Notes: generated by a model from the letters alone, not told the origin. A DNA stretch of 64,000 bases from Heterobilharzia americana (GCA_944470555.2 OX104134.1:105456701-105520700); one strand, 5' to 3'; positions 20,584 through 33,798 are shown, counted from the stretch's first letter. Made by a program: numbers and translations.

Positions 20584-21974
20584 CATGATGATATTATGTT
20601 AGATTTCTTGTCTTCTTTAAGGAGAGACATGGAGAGAGGTGAAGATTCAGAGGATGCTCGTAAAATATTTTTAGCCAGTAGTCTACAACAGTTCAAATGT
20701 TCATCCATGACCGCATTTACTAGCACGGTTAGTGGTTTACCACTTGCCCTACTAACAGCCTTCAAACTCCTGTACCATAGGGTGTAGTCTTTTTCGAGGT
20801 CCAGGAAAGTACGAGGGGGAATAATAAGTAAGTATAGGCAGAACAGAGGAATTAATGAAACTTAAGAGTAGAGACTGAGTTCTGCCAGACAGTCTGAGTT
20901 TCCTTGTCTAAAAAGTCAAGTGAAGGATTTTTCTGGAAATCAGTATGATGTGAGGGGACCAAGAATAATCAGAATAAAAACAGAACCGAAGATAGATCAC
21001 GCTTGATACATTCTCTACAGCAGAGCCATCTATAAGACAAGAGTGATGGGAATGAAACAATTTAAAAAGGGTCTTGTTCAAGTCTAAGCTAAAATTAACC
21101 ATCTGACATTTGGAAGAATTGGATCTGGGGCCATTTAAGGAAGACCGGTTACCAATTTTGGTCAAGAAGTTATTAAACTGCGAAAAGTCCGATCGGCACG
21201 GATTCTGTTAGGTCGTTTGCATACTTAACAAAGTAAGCTCTAGTTGAGATGGGTAGATCATGCCAAAAGAAAGAGAAAAGAGAAAAAGCAGCACCTTGAA
21301 GCAAACCGGCTTTTCTAAGTAGTGACGTAGAGTACTTCTCTCTGTATACAGTTTACTGTCTTCTCTCAGAAAGATGAGGATCAAGTCAGTTGGCAGTTCA
21401 GCGCTCAATGTGAGTTCTGACAAGGTTTTTCAACAAAACGGCTCTAAGGGTAGATTCAAAGGTAGAATTATAATCTAGAAAGGTAGATCTAACGTGCTTA
21501 GTACTTTTTTCTGGATTGGCGACGATATTATGATGTAAAATTACTGCAGCGTCTGAAGTACTGATTCTAGGTTTGCAGGCAAATTGATATGGCTCTCTGA
21601 AAGCTTCGGAAGGAGGTTCCAGTACAAGAAGCAACGGTGTGTAAGTTGCTTTTAGAAATGGTGGGTTTATTGCGATTGGTCAGAACTGTGCCTTAGCTCC
21701 AGAAGTTATGGACATAGATACAAGAACTATTGTAATGTCCTTCAAGGCGGTTGGTACATCATTTCTAGCAAAAGACTCACTCTTAATGTTTGTCACTGAA
21801 TAACATAGAATATCAGCACATTTCGTGAAAAGAATAGCGGACATGCCATCTGTTCTCAGGTTTTGCAAAGATTTCAATGACTCTGATCATTTGAAAACAT
21901 ATGCTTCATTGAAGTTTTAAAAAATGTCACTTGTTACATGTGAAGAACCAGACAAGATAAGATAAGGAGGTTTA
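20584..21974 (-). mobile_element. CR1-clade LINE relic, unit 1
   Basis: Reverse complement of 6923..8313; the YAND catalytic remnant is at about 21206..21232. It splits GPCR leader sequence: 20430..20583 and 21975..22108 match the two halves of 1632..1912. Confidence 0.68.
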
Positions 21975-22456
21975 CTGGATACGGCTCAAACCAGACCACC
22001 ATCTCATTGAAAGACAGACAAGACAATATGCATCCTGCGTCAATACATTACTCTAATTTCCAAATAAGTGATCAATCAGACAGTATCACGAAGGTAAGAA
22101 ACAAATGACAGAATGTCACTACCGAATGCAGTCATTTCGGCAGAAAAATGAGTGGAGGAGGAGAAATTGCTTGAGAGATTCTCGCTTATTACAAATGAAA
22201 AGCTGATTCATATTACGAAAATGTGTAGATATATATACACAGATGACACTGCATGTGAAGACTGAACAAATAATTGAAAGATTTCAAGGGACGTTATACG
22301 TTTGTTACCGAACATTTCTGAAAACGTTTCGAGTTCATTATTTGTGCTCTCCAGCTGAAACCTTTGCGGCTGTTCATCTCACTTTAGAAGACTTTCAATC
22401 CATTCAGGTGAAGAAAGTGAAAAGAGCCAACATTTATTGTCATTAACTGTCCTGCA

Positions 22457-23023
22457 TTAACAGATCACCTCTCCCAAATATACTGACTGAAATGGCAGCC
22501 AGCAAACAACGAAACAGCCAATAACCAACATCATTATTTTCTCAGTTCTTGCTTCCTTCTTCATTATTGTATGCAATCGAATATATTCGGGTAGAGAGAA
22601 GGAATCTCTGTGAGATCTGTCAGTAGCCAAGTGACGATTCTCTACGACCTGTGCATTGTTTCCAGTGGAAATTGGACTGCACGCATTACTCTTGATTGCA
22701 TCCACGAGGTAACAGTTCGAATCTGAACGGCTTAGAAGTCCACGCGATTTACTGCATTCAGACAATCCGTGATGGCGATTATGAAAATCGGGACTGTGCA
22801 TGTTGAGTGGAAATACACCTTCCTCGTTCACTTCATCATGATTGGTTTGAGATTTTGGTGAATTCTCTTGCAGGACACACACGTTAACGTAATTAAGTAT
22901 TTGCGAACTAGAATCCAAAGTTGAAATACACTGTGGCGATGCCACAGATGAATTCATCAGCATGCAGACTTCTGAATGTGGAGTACACGTGATATTACTG
23001 TTCTCTCTGCAAGATTTTGGCAT
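22457..23023 (-). pseudogene. GPCR fragment (late ICL3 to TM6), unit 1
   Basis: A minus-strand frame of 188 codons. After an unrelated start (MPKSCREN) it is identical or nearly so to receptor residues of about 309-491, through CWLPF and LGEVIC, then stops. Homology begins at 22996. The upstream part encoding TM1-TM5 is missing, so it cannot form a receptor. If expressed it would be a soluble loop with one membrane helix. Confidence 0.85.
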
Positions 23024-24198
23024 TGTATTTTGCCTATTTGCTGATAATTCCCGATTGGATTTTGTAGTCCTTGCATTCTTTCAGTCGGCTTCTCTAACAC
23101 AATAATTTCTTAGGGTGATTGGTGCCTAATGTCATGCTCGTCGTTTTGTCTGTCAGTTATGCTCTCTAACTTTTATCGCCAGTATTTCGTATCTTCTCAC
23201 TGATTTACAGTACGTATTTCCAATGAAATCATTTGCTTTAACCTTGCAATCTTCTACTAATGACGGTTAATAGCAGAAACATTCGAATAGGTAATGGAGC
23301 CAACAAATTGGTTTTTCTATTCACATTTCGTTTAAAAAAGATCTTCATCACTTGATTTGCTGTCTTCGTAAATGCAATGACTACAAATTGACAGTAATTT
23401 CCTAGATGATACAACACGTCTAAAGAATTCACATTCATTAATAACTGTCAAAAGACTCAAGATTTGAAAAGTTCTCGCAAAACTTCTATGTGTGTATCTC
23501 AGTTCTGAAGTATAAAGTTATTCACTTATATCTTAGCTCTTCAAGACTGCCTACATATTAAATATACGGGTAGCTTGGAACAGTGTGAAGATGACAGCAA
23601 TTACAATCTTTCAGCAAATCATTATGGTACTTTTGAGTTAGACGAGCTCACTTGATAACACATTAGGTATTTGTTCGTTTCTCAGAGATTTTGGCTGGTG
23701 TATGAACTGTGCATTAGAAGTGCCTATAGTTGTTTCTTCTGTTTATCTGAAGTTAGAGTTAACTTCTACCGTACCACTAGACACGTTTAAGAAAGGGTTG
23801 CAAAAATTTGTATGAAGGTGCTGTTACATCTCATGACAAACAAGCGATGAATTACACAATGAACTGACGAATGATCATTCATCCAAGCAAGCGCAGCACT
23901 TTCGTGGTCCTCTGTTAGTATCAGTATCAGTTAAGGGGGACCCAATGCTCACTCGGTGATTTCACTATACATCAGCAGGCCCAGGAATGCCTCTGTTATC
24001 GAACCTCTGCAACCTATTCAGATCTATTTTCAATGACCATGTTTTACAGCTGTATAGTTAGACACAGCAAACTGTAGCTAGGTGAACTTCTTCTCTAATA
24101 AATAGTTCACTATCTCTCTGGCGTCAGAGATCACGTAAATTGACTTGCGTTGAACTGGTTTTCGGTATTGCGGCTGGAATTTCGTCAGCAACCAATGT
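23024..24198. other. Unit block after GPCR fragment; nothing recognised
   Basis: AT-rich sequence with stops in all frames. It is repeated at 37977..39151 and 52899..54073. I see no gene, RNA or element. Confidence 0.6.
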
Positions 24199-24525
24199 AG
24201 TTGGGCTGATTCAATTCCGCGTGTGAATGAAGCGGCCAACGCATCCAATCCCTTCACTCATTATCCTCAAGGTACGAATCGGCACAGACCAGTCCTGAAA
24301 CATCGTCCTACTTTCCACAGGCTAGAAACACCCTCCAAGCATACTCCAATTCAGGTTCAAGATGTTCAGACTAGTCTTCAGTTAGTCAATGCCCTCTCTT
24401 AACAGGCAAATGTAACTGCACATTTCCAGTCATCCGGGCGTTCTACTGAACACCTGTTGCCTGAGTTGGTATTGGGTTTTGACTTTGGAAACTCCAGTGT
24501 GGAACCGACGCCGAATTTTAGCTGA
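24199..24525 (+). pseudogene. Decayed coding stretch, possibly retroelement gag, unit 1
   Basis: About 108 codons are open except for one TAA. The text is protein-like (PIQVQDVQTSLQLVNALS, stop, QANVTAHFQSSGRSTEHLL). This low-stop, polar and proline-rich stretch resembles Gypsy-type gag N-termini, but I see no zinc knuckle, protease or LTR. It could also be a host exon. Confidence 0.35.
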
Positions 24526-26189
24526 TTAAGAATCATCTGCTGGGTAAGAAGTTGAATAAATTGTAGGGGACCTTATGTCGATGACGAGAACACTTTGTGG
24601 TCGGTAAGGGAAGAGGGAAGTAAGGAAAGTAGGTCACAGATAGATAGGCTTTATATTTTGAAAGCGTGTAGGTGGTTGAAACATCCCGGCTACTCATATG
24701 ATGTCTTCTTGAGGTACATGAAAAAGAAATCGGACTGATAATAGTGGTATGTGACCCTAGATTCTAAGTGGTCTGCTTGAGGCTGGTTACACACTACCTT
24801 TTGAAGATATTTCAGTTTTCTGCTAAGTATGTTACCTTTGGACTGTAGATAGTCATACCTCTAGCAGTTCAGTGTGGTGAGGAAGGTAGGACCAAGATAT
24901 ATCACTCCTTCTTTTGATAGGGAAGGGAGCATCAACGTGGGAAACTGATCATCCACTGTAAACACAGTTTTAGCATAACCGCTTCATATGGAAGTGAGAC
25001 TTCGTGATCAGATGCCTACTGTAGACCAGCCTTTTTATATTGTCAGTAAGTGTTTTTAGTCTTACCACTTTCTAAAAACGTATTTGCAATGACAGGACTT
25101 CTAGGAAAACCATTCCAACCGATGTAGCTCACTGAGCCATTAAAATAGGTACCGCCGTATCCCTTGTCAAGGTAGGAGCTGAGCTAATAAGAAACCAGCA
25201 CCAGTGGTAGAAAGAAGCTCAAAGAATAAACAGTGAGATGAAAGGTCAACACAGATGATCTCCTTGACTCCCCCGGTTTCAGTTACATATTCACAGGTAG
25301 TTTCTTTTAGTTCCAATCTCCAAGGTTATAAAAGAAAATAAACTACAGACCTACTTAAATTACTAAGGAGTAATTTGCACTATCCTCTATCAGTTATTTG
25401 AACGCTGGACCACAGTTATTCTGACCTGTGTACACCATGAATATAAATGATCACTTTATTTTGTCAATTCTTTGCATTGAGTGTGGACTGTTAGTAGATT
25501 GTATAAACGCAATCAAGAGGTTACAATTTCGATATTTTGCTTTTCGTTCATGTTGGCCTTGATTTCACCACCATTCGATTACAGTCAGTCATTCGTTTAA
25601 TATCATGAACTGATTATCCGGTTCACCTCCAAAATTTAGTGTGTAGTTAACTCGACAGACATTATCACTGATTCATCACCACACAACTTAAATTTGCAAC
25701 ATAACAATGGATAGCCTACTTGGTGAATCATGTGATCCGTAAATAAATTCTTCTGTTTTTAGTGATCAGCCCTGCCGTGATCCTTTGTATGAGACAAATA
25801 CTCGCGCAGATGCTTTATACCCAGAAACTTAGGCGTTATGTAATGCAACAACACTTCAGAATATTTCACTAGACCTAACGAACTTCCTTACTGCAAAATG
25901 TGCTGACGATAACTCCATCCGTGAGCCTACTGAGCAACTGTTTTCAGAAATATCTGAAAATGAATGATTCTACATGAGTAATAATTCGTTTTCAGTTTTG
26001 TAAAGTCACTTATAAATTATTCAATAGCTACATCGGTCTTATTGACATCTACAAATTACCGCATAACTCTGAGGCATGAGATGAGACAGGTAACCTTCAA
26101 TATCGAGCTCCTTTCACAAAAATGTGACCACATTATGTTGGCCTTAGACCCAAGATACTTTGAAAATTGATTCAGTACAATTCTTTAAT
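24526..26189. other. Unit block; one possible decayed two-exon frame
   Basis: Mostly uninterpreted. At 25707 an ATG frame MDSLLGESCDP meets a 24-nt GT-AG segment (25739..25762). If that is spliced, the frame continues to 25967 with one internal TAG (25830). I do not recognise the product. Confidence 0.4.
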
Positions 26190-26380
26190 CAGCACTCGAA
26201 TTCATAGGAAGTTCGCATCAGTGACTGCCAATAGCCATTACACTACTGAAAATCTGGGAGCCCTGGGCACTCTTTCTCTCCTAGTTTGGACCTCCTCAGT
26301 AGTGCAGAACTATAATCCTGTGAGGATTGAGTCCGAGGCCCTCAGTCCTCACGACAAGCGTGTTACCACTCAGCCGATGA
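26190..26380 (-). mobile_element. SM-alpha-like SINE with hammerhead remnant, unit 1
   Basis: On the minus strand a tRNA-like A box (26375..26358, GGCTGAGTGGTAACACGC) and B box (26334..26324, GGACTCAATCC) are followed by a hammerhead-type core at about 26304..26262: CTGAGGA (fits CUGANGA), a TCC/GGA stem II remnant, and GAAA. The closing pairs of stem II and of stem I are mutated. This order (Pol III promoter, then ribozyme) is that of schistosome SM-alpha elements. Probably inactive. Confidence 0.68.
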
Positions 26381-29300
26381 GTCAGAATTGAGTGGTTCAG
26401 GTTTCTCAACTTCTATCGATTCTTGACGCAGAGAAACAATTGTCAAACACGTTCAGCAAGCGCCTGTCCTTAGCCCCTACAATTACGAAAGCTTATTTGA
26501 AATCAGTCTATTTTCAAAAAACCTCCAAGTTGAACAACAACCCGATGATCACTGCCAACTTGTTTCTAACCAAATCTCCTGAGGTCCTAGTGAGAAGCCA
26601 TCAATTCTGAGATCAAACAAGTCAGGTATTAGGACAAGTACTAGCTGAAAACATTCGACCTTTGTTGCAGTATGTCATGAATTGACAGAAGTTCAAAATC
26701 TCTGGGTGTTGGAACTCAATCCAGTGAACGATTCGTAGCATGCGTATCGGCTTCTTTTATGACTTCTTTTGAATGGTCGACTACAAGTGTACATCCTATT
26801 ATTCGTGCACTCTCCTCAATGAACGGACACCTATACTCAAATCTAGGTTCCATTTGAACTGTCAGTAGTGATTCTCGAAAACACTCATCAGCGACTTGCT
26901 ACTTGAAACTATTTTATCATTCACATTTGTCTCTCCGATAATCGAAGTTTCGAACGTTATTTAGTTTCAATCTGGTTGGAAAGGATGCTCTGTTCAGTGC
27001 CTTCTTTTAGAATCTGCATACATGTATTACGCACCGCCATGGGGTGACCGAGACATTTTGGGAAAAGCGAAATCGCAAATATTTGTGTCTGATAACTCAC
27101 CGAATAGGCAGATATTAAGAGTCAAGTAGAATGGATTCATAACCATGGGCTACAGACTAGTGGTGTTCACTAGCTCCGAAACAATTATCAAATGAACATA
27201 CTAGAAACGCTCATCATAGCCACCTAGCAAACAAATGAAACGTTTAATATGGCTGCGCTCTCAGATCGAGAAATCCTCAAGTAAACTATCGATAACCGCC
27301 CACTAATAAAATTGTTGCTTTATCTATCTACTCTCTGGCAGCACCGAAGCTTCACGTGAATCCATATACAACCCTCCATGGTGCAGTTTACGAACCACTT
27401 AACTATATTCCCTTCACTTCGCGAATGACACGTTTAGTTTCTCATCACATGTACCACATTCACCAACGCATTGTGATGCCTACCTTCTGGTTCTTTTCGT
27501 CACTCAAGAGTTAGCTTCATTGTAGTTTTTTTTGTGGTATGAAGAAGTCTCTTGAAAAGCCATAATACCTCAGTCTGAAAATCACCCGTTCTAACTAGAT
27601 TCATCAACTTCAGTGTTGTACACAGCCTCAGATGTGAAGCTGAACAACTGATATGCATCCCTACTCACAGTGAGCTATCTGTTTACAACACCACAGTCTC
27701 CTTGAAGTGAGGAGTGATTTCTGAAATCACAAATCTCACGTCATTCTACTTGCCCATGATCTCACTGACAGCAGTGTCTCACTTTCTCAATGGTGTCCAT
27801 AAGACAGAGATTGTGGTGGTAACTGCATGATTCAGCGCACAGATGGAAAATAATCTAAGCTCAATGGGTGGTCGTTTGAATGGTCAATCTACAACATGCC
27901 CCGAAATATCCAGCTGTGAAATGCGTGTCATCATGAAAAATCCTCACACAAACTGTTCAAATTAACACCGGAACTATCAGCACAAAATCAAACAGTGAGA
28001 ACGATATTGTTATCTACTGGATTCATGCATCTAGATGAGCACTGTAAATATGAATGTTTGTCCAGTAGTGATCGACTCTCCTTATGCAGTCACTGGAATC
28101 AACAAACTAGTCTCAGTGCTGATTTCCTACACTGCTGGAATATGCTTATCAACAGACGGAATAGCGAACTCGGTAGCATGCTATGAGTATGTTATTTTCT
28201 GTTGACACTTCCAACAGCGAATTATGTAGCAGCACAGCTCCCTAAACTGGCTCACCGTTCAAGTGAGTGAACACAACCTACAATAAATCGGGAACCCTAT
28301 TTGCCTGTTCTGTGAAGATTGTGATTTTGATTGTTTCGAATGACTTCTGATGATGTAAGTCAAGGCTTTTCACCTATGAATTCAAAGTTCATATATGCTG
28401 TAGCATGTCAAAATGTGAATACGTCACATTCGCAAGCCTAGTTGAGTACAGTGGAAACTGATGACAGAGGATTGTTACAATCTCTGATGCACAAATTCAC
28501 GACTTGTCTATGGTTCTTATTTGCACCGAATTTCGCAACTATTGTATATTTGACGTGTCGCGGAAATTTGAAAATACTTTTAGGTCCTTCTTTGCACCGA
28601 ATTTCGTAATCCCTTTAAATAGGATATGCTACAGAAAGTTCTAAAGACAAATGCTCCTCTTTGACTGGTTGTCGATTCGACTAATTCTTAGACATTTCAC
28701 GTTCGAAAAAACATATATCAGGAATTTTGAAAATATACGTAAATTATTATGATATATGGCAAAGAATTCATATGAATTCAAGAATACAATCATCTCAAAT
28801 CCTATTGAAGAAGATGAAATAATTTCAAGTCAGACTAGAGAGTATTAGTGCGAATAAATGACACAGAGAGCGCAGAATTCATTCCAGTAAAATGAAGCAC
28901 ACTTCCTAACATCTAACTGCTCCGTATATAACAACCGACTGGCTAGATACACATCAATCCATCGAAGCCTTCACCTTCATCAATTTATTCACTCAATAAG
29001 ACCGTGATCATCACTGATGTCAGCAACTCAATATGAATACCACAGTGATACCAGTGACTACAACACCCCGTTTTACCTCATGTCATTCAACATTGAATGA
29101 ACACCGACCGGAGTTAATTGACAGTGATATGGCTTCTTCAGTATTTCAACAATACACTGGATTCGATACATTAGATGGCTACCTTGAAAAGTGGTGCGAC
29201 ATCAGGTGATATTTCCAGTACTTGCCAAAATTCTTCTTGAACTGTCAATTCATTTTACTAAATTATTTGTTCGGGTCTTTTCGAAATCATCTCAGATGCT

Positions 29301-31032
29301 TTTCAGTCACTTCATTTACTAGTTTCAGCTTTCGACTTCGTTTATTTTCCTATGCTAACACAAACATTCGTCTGTGGTTCCCCGACTCTTTGTATTTTGG
29401 GAAACACTGAAATTATGACATCATTCCAGTAAAGAATATTGCCATTCACAAACTAGATGATATATTTTGCATCTTATTTAGCATATTGAATAGTGGCCGA
29501 TACGTGTGTATATCCTAATTAATCGTGCACATCAATTCACTCTTCAGTGACACTTTGTAATATGCAATTTTCTGTAAATTCGAATTACTCAGTAACTTAT
29601 ATCTTTCAGGTGTTTAACAAAACAGACTCAAACTATTCAGTGAGTGTTTGCAGGGTCATATTCAATGTCGAGATACATTTCGGAACCGATATCAGTGGGG
29701 AATTTTAATCGCCTTGAATAATCACTTTGTTTGAGCTAGTTTATTTCGTCGGCAGCTATTTTTATCGAACAGTGCGAAAGTGAGATGTCGTATGTTGACT
29801 CGTGTACCATCAAGACTGAAGAATAATTTGGGAGGCAAGGCAAGGAAACAAAGTCAGTGTTCAGTATGAGTATCTGCTTACACTTGGTCATTAGACCACT
29901 ATTCTGAGTACGTTTCAGAAGCACAGTAGGTTGAACAAATGTAGGCTATATTTGACAACAAAGTAATCTGTTGTTCATTAGTGTATAGTGTGAATGAGTG
30001 GTTGTTTAAATTACCTCCTTTCTCAATTAATTTCAATTTTCTTTCATCCGGAAATTACACTTTCACCTTCTATGTGCATGTAGCTGTGTGCTAATTACAA
30101 TCAGTGACTAGTGTAACTATGTCCTTCAACAATCTTAACTCATATGAAAATTTATGGTTCAACTTTGTCAAAACTGTATTCTGTTCATTGTTTTGGCATG
30201 TTGGGATACTACTATCTTTCTCAAATCATGATGATATCGCGATGCTTTTGACTGTTTCCTTGTCACTGTATCTTTCCTGGAACACTTTATTGTCTTACGC
30301 TTTTGACTTTGTCCTGTGAAGATGCGCATTTGTCTTAATCTTCACTGGTTTGTATTAGAGATGACACTGTTGATATTATAGTGGCGCACTCGCTATGGAG
30401 TGTGTCCAGTGACAACAAGCCCACAAGTATCTCACGATTCGAGATTTATCAATTGTTAATACAGTGGTGTACTTGAGACAGGTCATGTGATTCGCACTTT
30501 ACACCTAGCCGGAATGCTTGCTATGTTCGTCGAATAAACAGTTGATCGTTTTGGTCTCAGATTCATAGCATGTTACACATTCCACGGCGCATCAAATATA
30601 TTAAATATTTGTCATATGCAGTAATACATGTTTCCTTTTCTACACACGATGATTTTGAATGTTTGTTCTTCTTATCTCAGCTGACCTGTCTTATCTTGAC
30701 AGTGGAAGGTTGAACAGTGTGTAGCACATGATAGACAGTACTGGACACATATTCGCTTGTACGCACTTTGTGATCCATTCACTAGAGGTTTGTTTTGCTC
30801 TTCACTCCTATAGAAGAAACATGAAAAGCGATTTTTGTAAATCAAAGACAGATGGTTCTCTGTGCCCTTTCCATCAATCTGTATATTTATCTATCTATCC
30901 AGTTCCAATAATTTTAAAACGGTGCCTACTACAGTAATGATAAGAAGTAGAATTCACCAAAATTTGGTAATTGCCATCCATCTGCTCTTGATTTGCCTCA
31001 ATACAAACATTTCAGTGAGTGTCGTTCAACAC

Positions 31033-31154
31033 CTCTGACAAACAGAAACATACTCCATTGGATTCATGCACACAAGATGCTTGCATGGGAGACAATCTGT
31101 TTTGCATTTCACCAATAATTTTATATTCTGCTTTCTGTATGTCAAGTAATTTCT
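31033..31154 (-). other. Exon-like segment, unit 2
   Basis: On the minus strand an acceptor (CTTCAG) precedes 122 nt of open frame containing LLDIQKAEYKIIGEMQNR and VHESNGVCFCLSE, followed by a donor (GAG|GTGTTG). Composition and splice signals look like a real internal exon. The gene is not identified and no neighbouring exon is proven. In unit 1 the PLE lies inside it. Confidence 0.4.
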
Positions 31155-32514
31155 CTGAAGATGGGGTTCGAATTTCCATTTTACAGATTCTGTAATGCCT
31201 GCTTTCGTTTCAGTACTGAGCACTGAATCTGTTGAATGTGTGCTTGTTCGTCGGTTGGATATTGAAGACAGCATATTCCAGAGAGCACACTAACAATAGA
31301 CTTCACCTGTTAATACTTGCATTCCAATATATTCTGCAATCAATTTTCATGTTCCAATACTGACCTTAGCTACCACTCGTCATTTCACACCAGAAGTATT
31401 TTCAATCAAGAATGAACATACTCTGATCAGTCGACTTCAGACACATAACTATCTGCACTGATCTCTTCGGTTAGTCATAGATCCTGACTCCTTACTCGGT
31501 TGAATGACATCTCATCAGTGTATATTCATTTCACAATATCTAACACACAGCTCATTCTGCCTTTTTGCAACACTCACAACGAATTGTCTGTCAACGTCGT
31601 AACATCAACAACAAGTACCATGGTTAACGCCTAAATCGAAAACACTTCACATTCAAAAATTAGTCCTTGACACCTCCCTCTCCATTGACCCACACCATTT
31701 TCTCTAGAACGAGAACCAGTCACAATCAGACTTCTCACTGTTCAGTATGATGTGAGTCAACCTACACGCTCACATTACTGTGAGGCACAAATAAAGCTTG
31801 AGTAATTAAAGCGTTTTCATAAACCATCTTACAATGTGAAGGGTAAAAGAGCTGTAGACAACAAGAAATATCCTTGATTCGGACGCTTCCTGAAAGCTGA
31901 TGCATCACGTCGATGGGTGCTAACTCAATCTCTTGGTTGCAGGATGTGACTTCGATGTTCATTTATTCGCATCGTCTTGACCAGCGTTTTCAAATATGAA
32001 TGAGTTAGTTGTCAACTACTACAGTTCATGTAATCAAGATATTCATAGTAAGACAGTAGCAGGAACACACATCCACTTCCTGAATTTCGGTGTAACACAC
32101 CAAAGTGAAGTAATGTATACAAAGTGAATTAATTGTAAAGGAAGATCGGTGTATTGAATGCAGTGCGTGGTGGCGAGATATTGAAATTTGGGAAGGGCGA
32201 AATCCTAAATGTCGAAGAAATGCCGATAGTGAAGAAAGCTGTCAAGTCCGATAGAGGTAACTCAGAGGTGAATCTCGAGAGGAAATGATATCAACGATAT
32301 TAATGTTGCAGGAGACATATTTACGGACACTCAGCAGCACATTGAATCCCTGCTTGTCCGGTGAACAACAGTTTGCCACTCTGTGTTCGATCATGCAAAC
32401 CAAAGTTGTGCAGGTTCACGTCTATGCATAATACCGCACCCTTAATCTTGTATTATTCAATAAATATTTGAGAACAGTAGATATACATTTGTGCTCTAGC
32501 TAAATGTGATCATC

Positions 32515-32781
32515 TCACGGAATAGTAAGCTTCGCCCAACCACCAGGTTGAATGGTGAATCCTGATATATCTGTCGATGCAGGTTGTTTTAGTTGACAAT
32601 GTGAAAACGTAGTCATCACTAATGCGTCATGCAAGTATCCATGAGCTGTCATATACTTACTCGAGTATGCGGTCTTGAGATTTATTCGGGGAGACAATTC
32701 GATTGACGAAGCTTCACACAACGAATGTGACAGAAAGCTCACAGGTTCAAACAACCACATAATAGTGTAGGATGAGACCAA
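32515..32781 (-). other. Exon-like open frame, unit 2
   Basis: An 88-codon minus-strand frame with protein-like text (LKTAYSSKYMTAHGYLHD, later GFTIQPGGWAKLTI) ends at a donor-like CC|GTGAGA. The GFTIQPG pattern faintly recalls DEG/ENaC channel ectodomains, but no other family motif is found in a sensible order nearby. I leave it unassigned. Confidence 0.35.
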
Positions 32782-33798
32782 TGTAATACTCTATTGGATT
32801 TTATTTGTCCACTGACCATCGGTATGTTCATTTTCCAACAACAGAAGGCGTGGTTAGTCGCACGGTTATCGACAATGTCTTGAACAATTTGACAATTCAA
32901 TGTCCTTCATGTAGGAGAGCACATATCAACTTATTATGTACAAACTTGGATATTGTAAATTCCGGTTCACTCTATCTTTGATAAGACTGTTAACATTAAC
33001 TAGCGGAATAGATCTCCGAAGACAAACTTGTTTGGTTTGACATTCATTGGGAGATACAAATACCAAAATATTGCATATTTTATTTCTGTTCTTAATAGGA
33101 ACAATTAACATGATATACTCTGCATTAGATTTAACTATCTTTCATGGTGTTAAAACTGATAAATTACTGCTTATTACATTATTTTAGGCTAATGCAGATG
33201 TACTTATAGTCACTGTATAACAGAGTGTAATCCATTAATCCACTCTGTATTTTCATGTGGTGCTAAACAAGAAGACGAAGATCTCCGTGGTTTATTGTAA
33301 CACAATGGTAGTTCAGGATCTTCACTTACGAACGGCCTTCTAAATGATACGATAATGCTCTAAAGTTTAACAGAAAATCAAAATCTCATTCACCACAGAG
33401 AAAAGAATTAACAGCTCAACGGATAGCTTGACTTCAGTTATTCACTACGATATATACAGATATATTTGATGAAGATGCCGCCAATTTTGGATGGCATAGG
33501 TAAAAAAGAAGGTCCGCATAATTTGTGGCTATGAATATACAGAAATTGCTTGTATTCAAGTAGGCATACTTCTTATCGATAATGCATGTTGGCAGTGAGG
33601 TTTGACTGTCTCATCAAAAAACAATAAATAACTTGTCCAATAAATATTATTTCATACTGAGTAGAATCTCTCTCATATTCTGCCTCATTTTAATATTCCT
33701 GACTAAATTTTTGCGGCAATAATGTGTTCATAGTTATACTGGATTCGTGGTTAATTCCAAGTGAAAGTGAATAGTGAATCAATGTACGGTGCAGTCAC

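Larger units (their letters stand above)
9273..28018 (+). repeat. Tandem array unit 1 (with PLE insertion)
   Basis: This is the first of three head-to-tail units. It is 18746 bp long; without the 3856 bp of PLE plus one TSD it is 14890 bp. Its start is the junction between GPCR 3' flank and the inverted 277-bp arm, which recurs at 28019 and 42972. Compared with unit 2 it shows few substitutions, one missing G in a G run near 16275, one extra base near 17852 and a shorter microsatellite. Confidence 0.95.
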
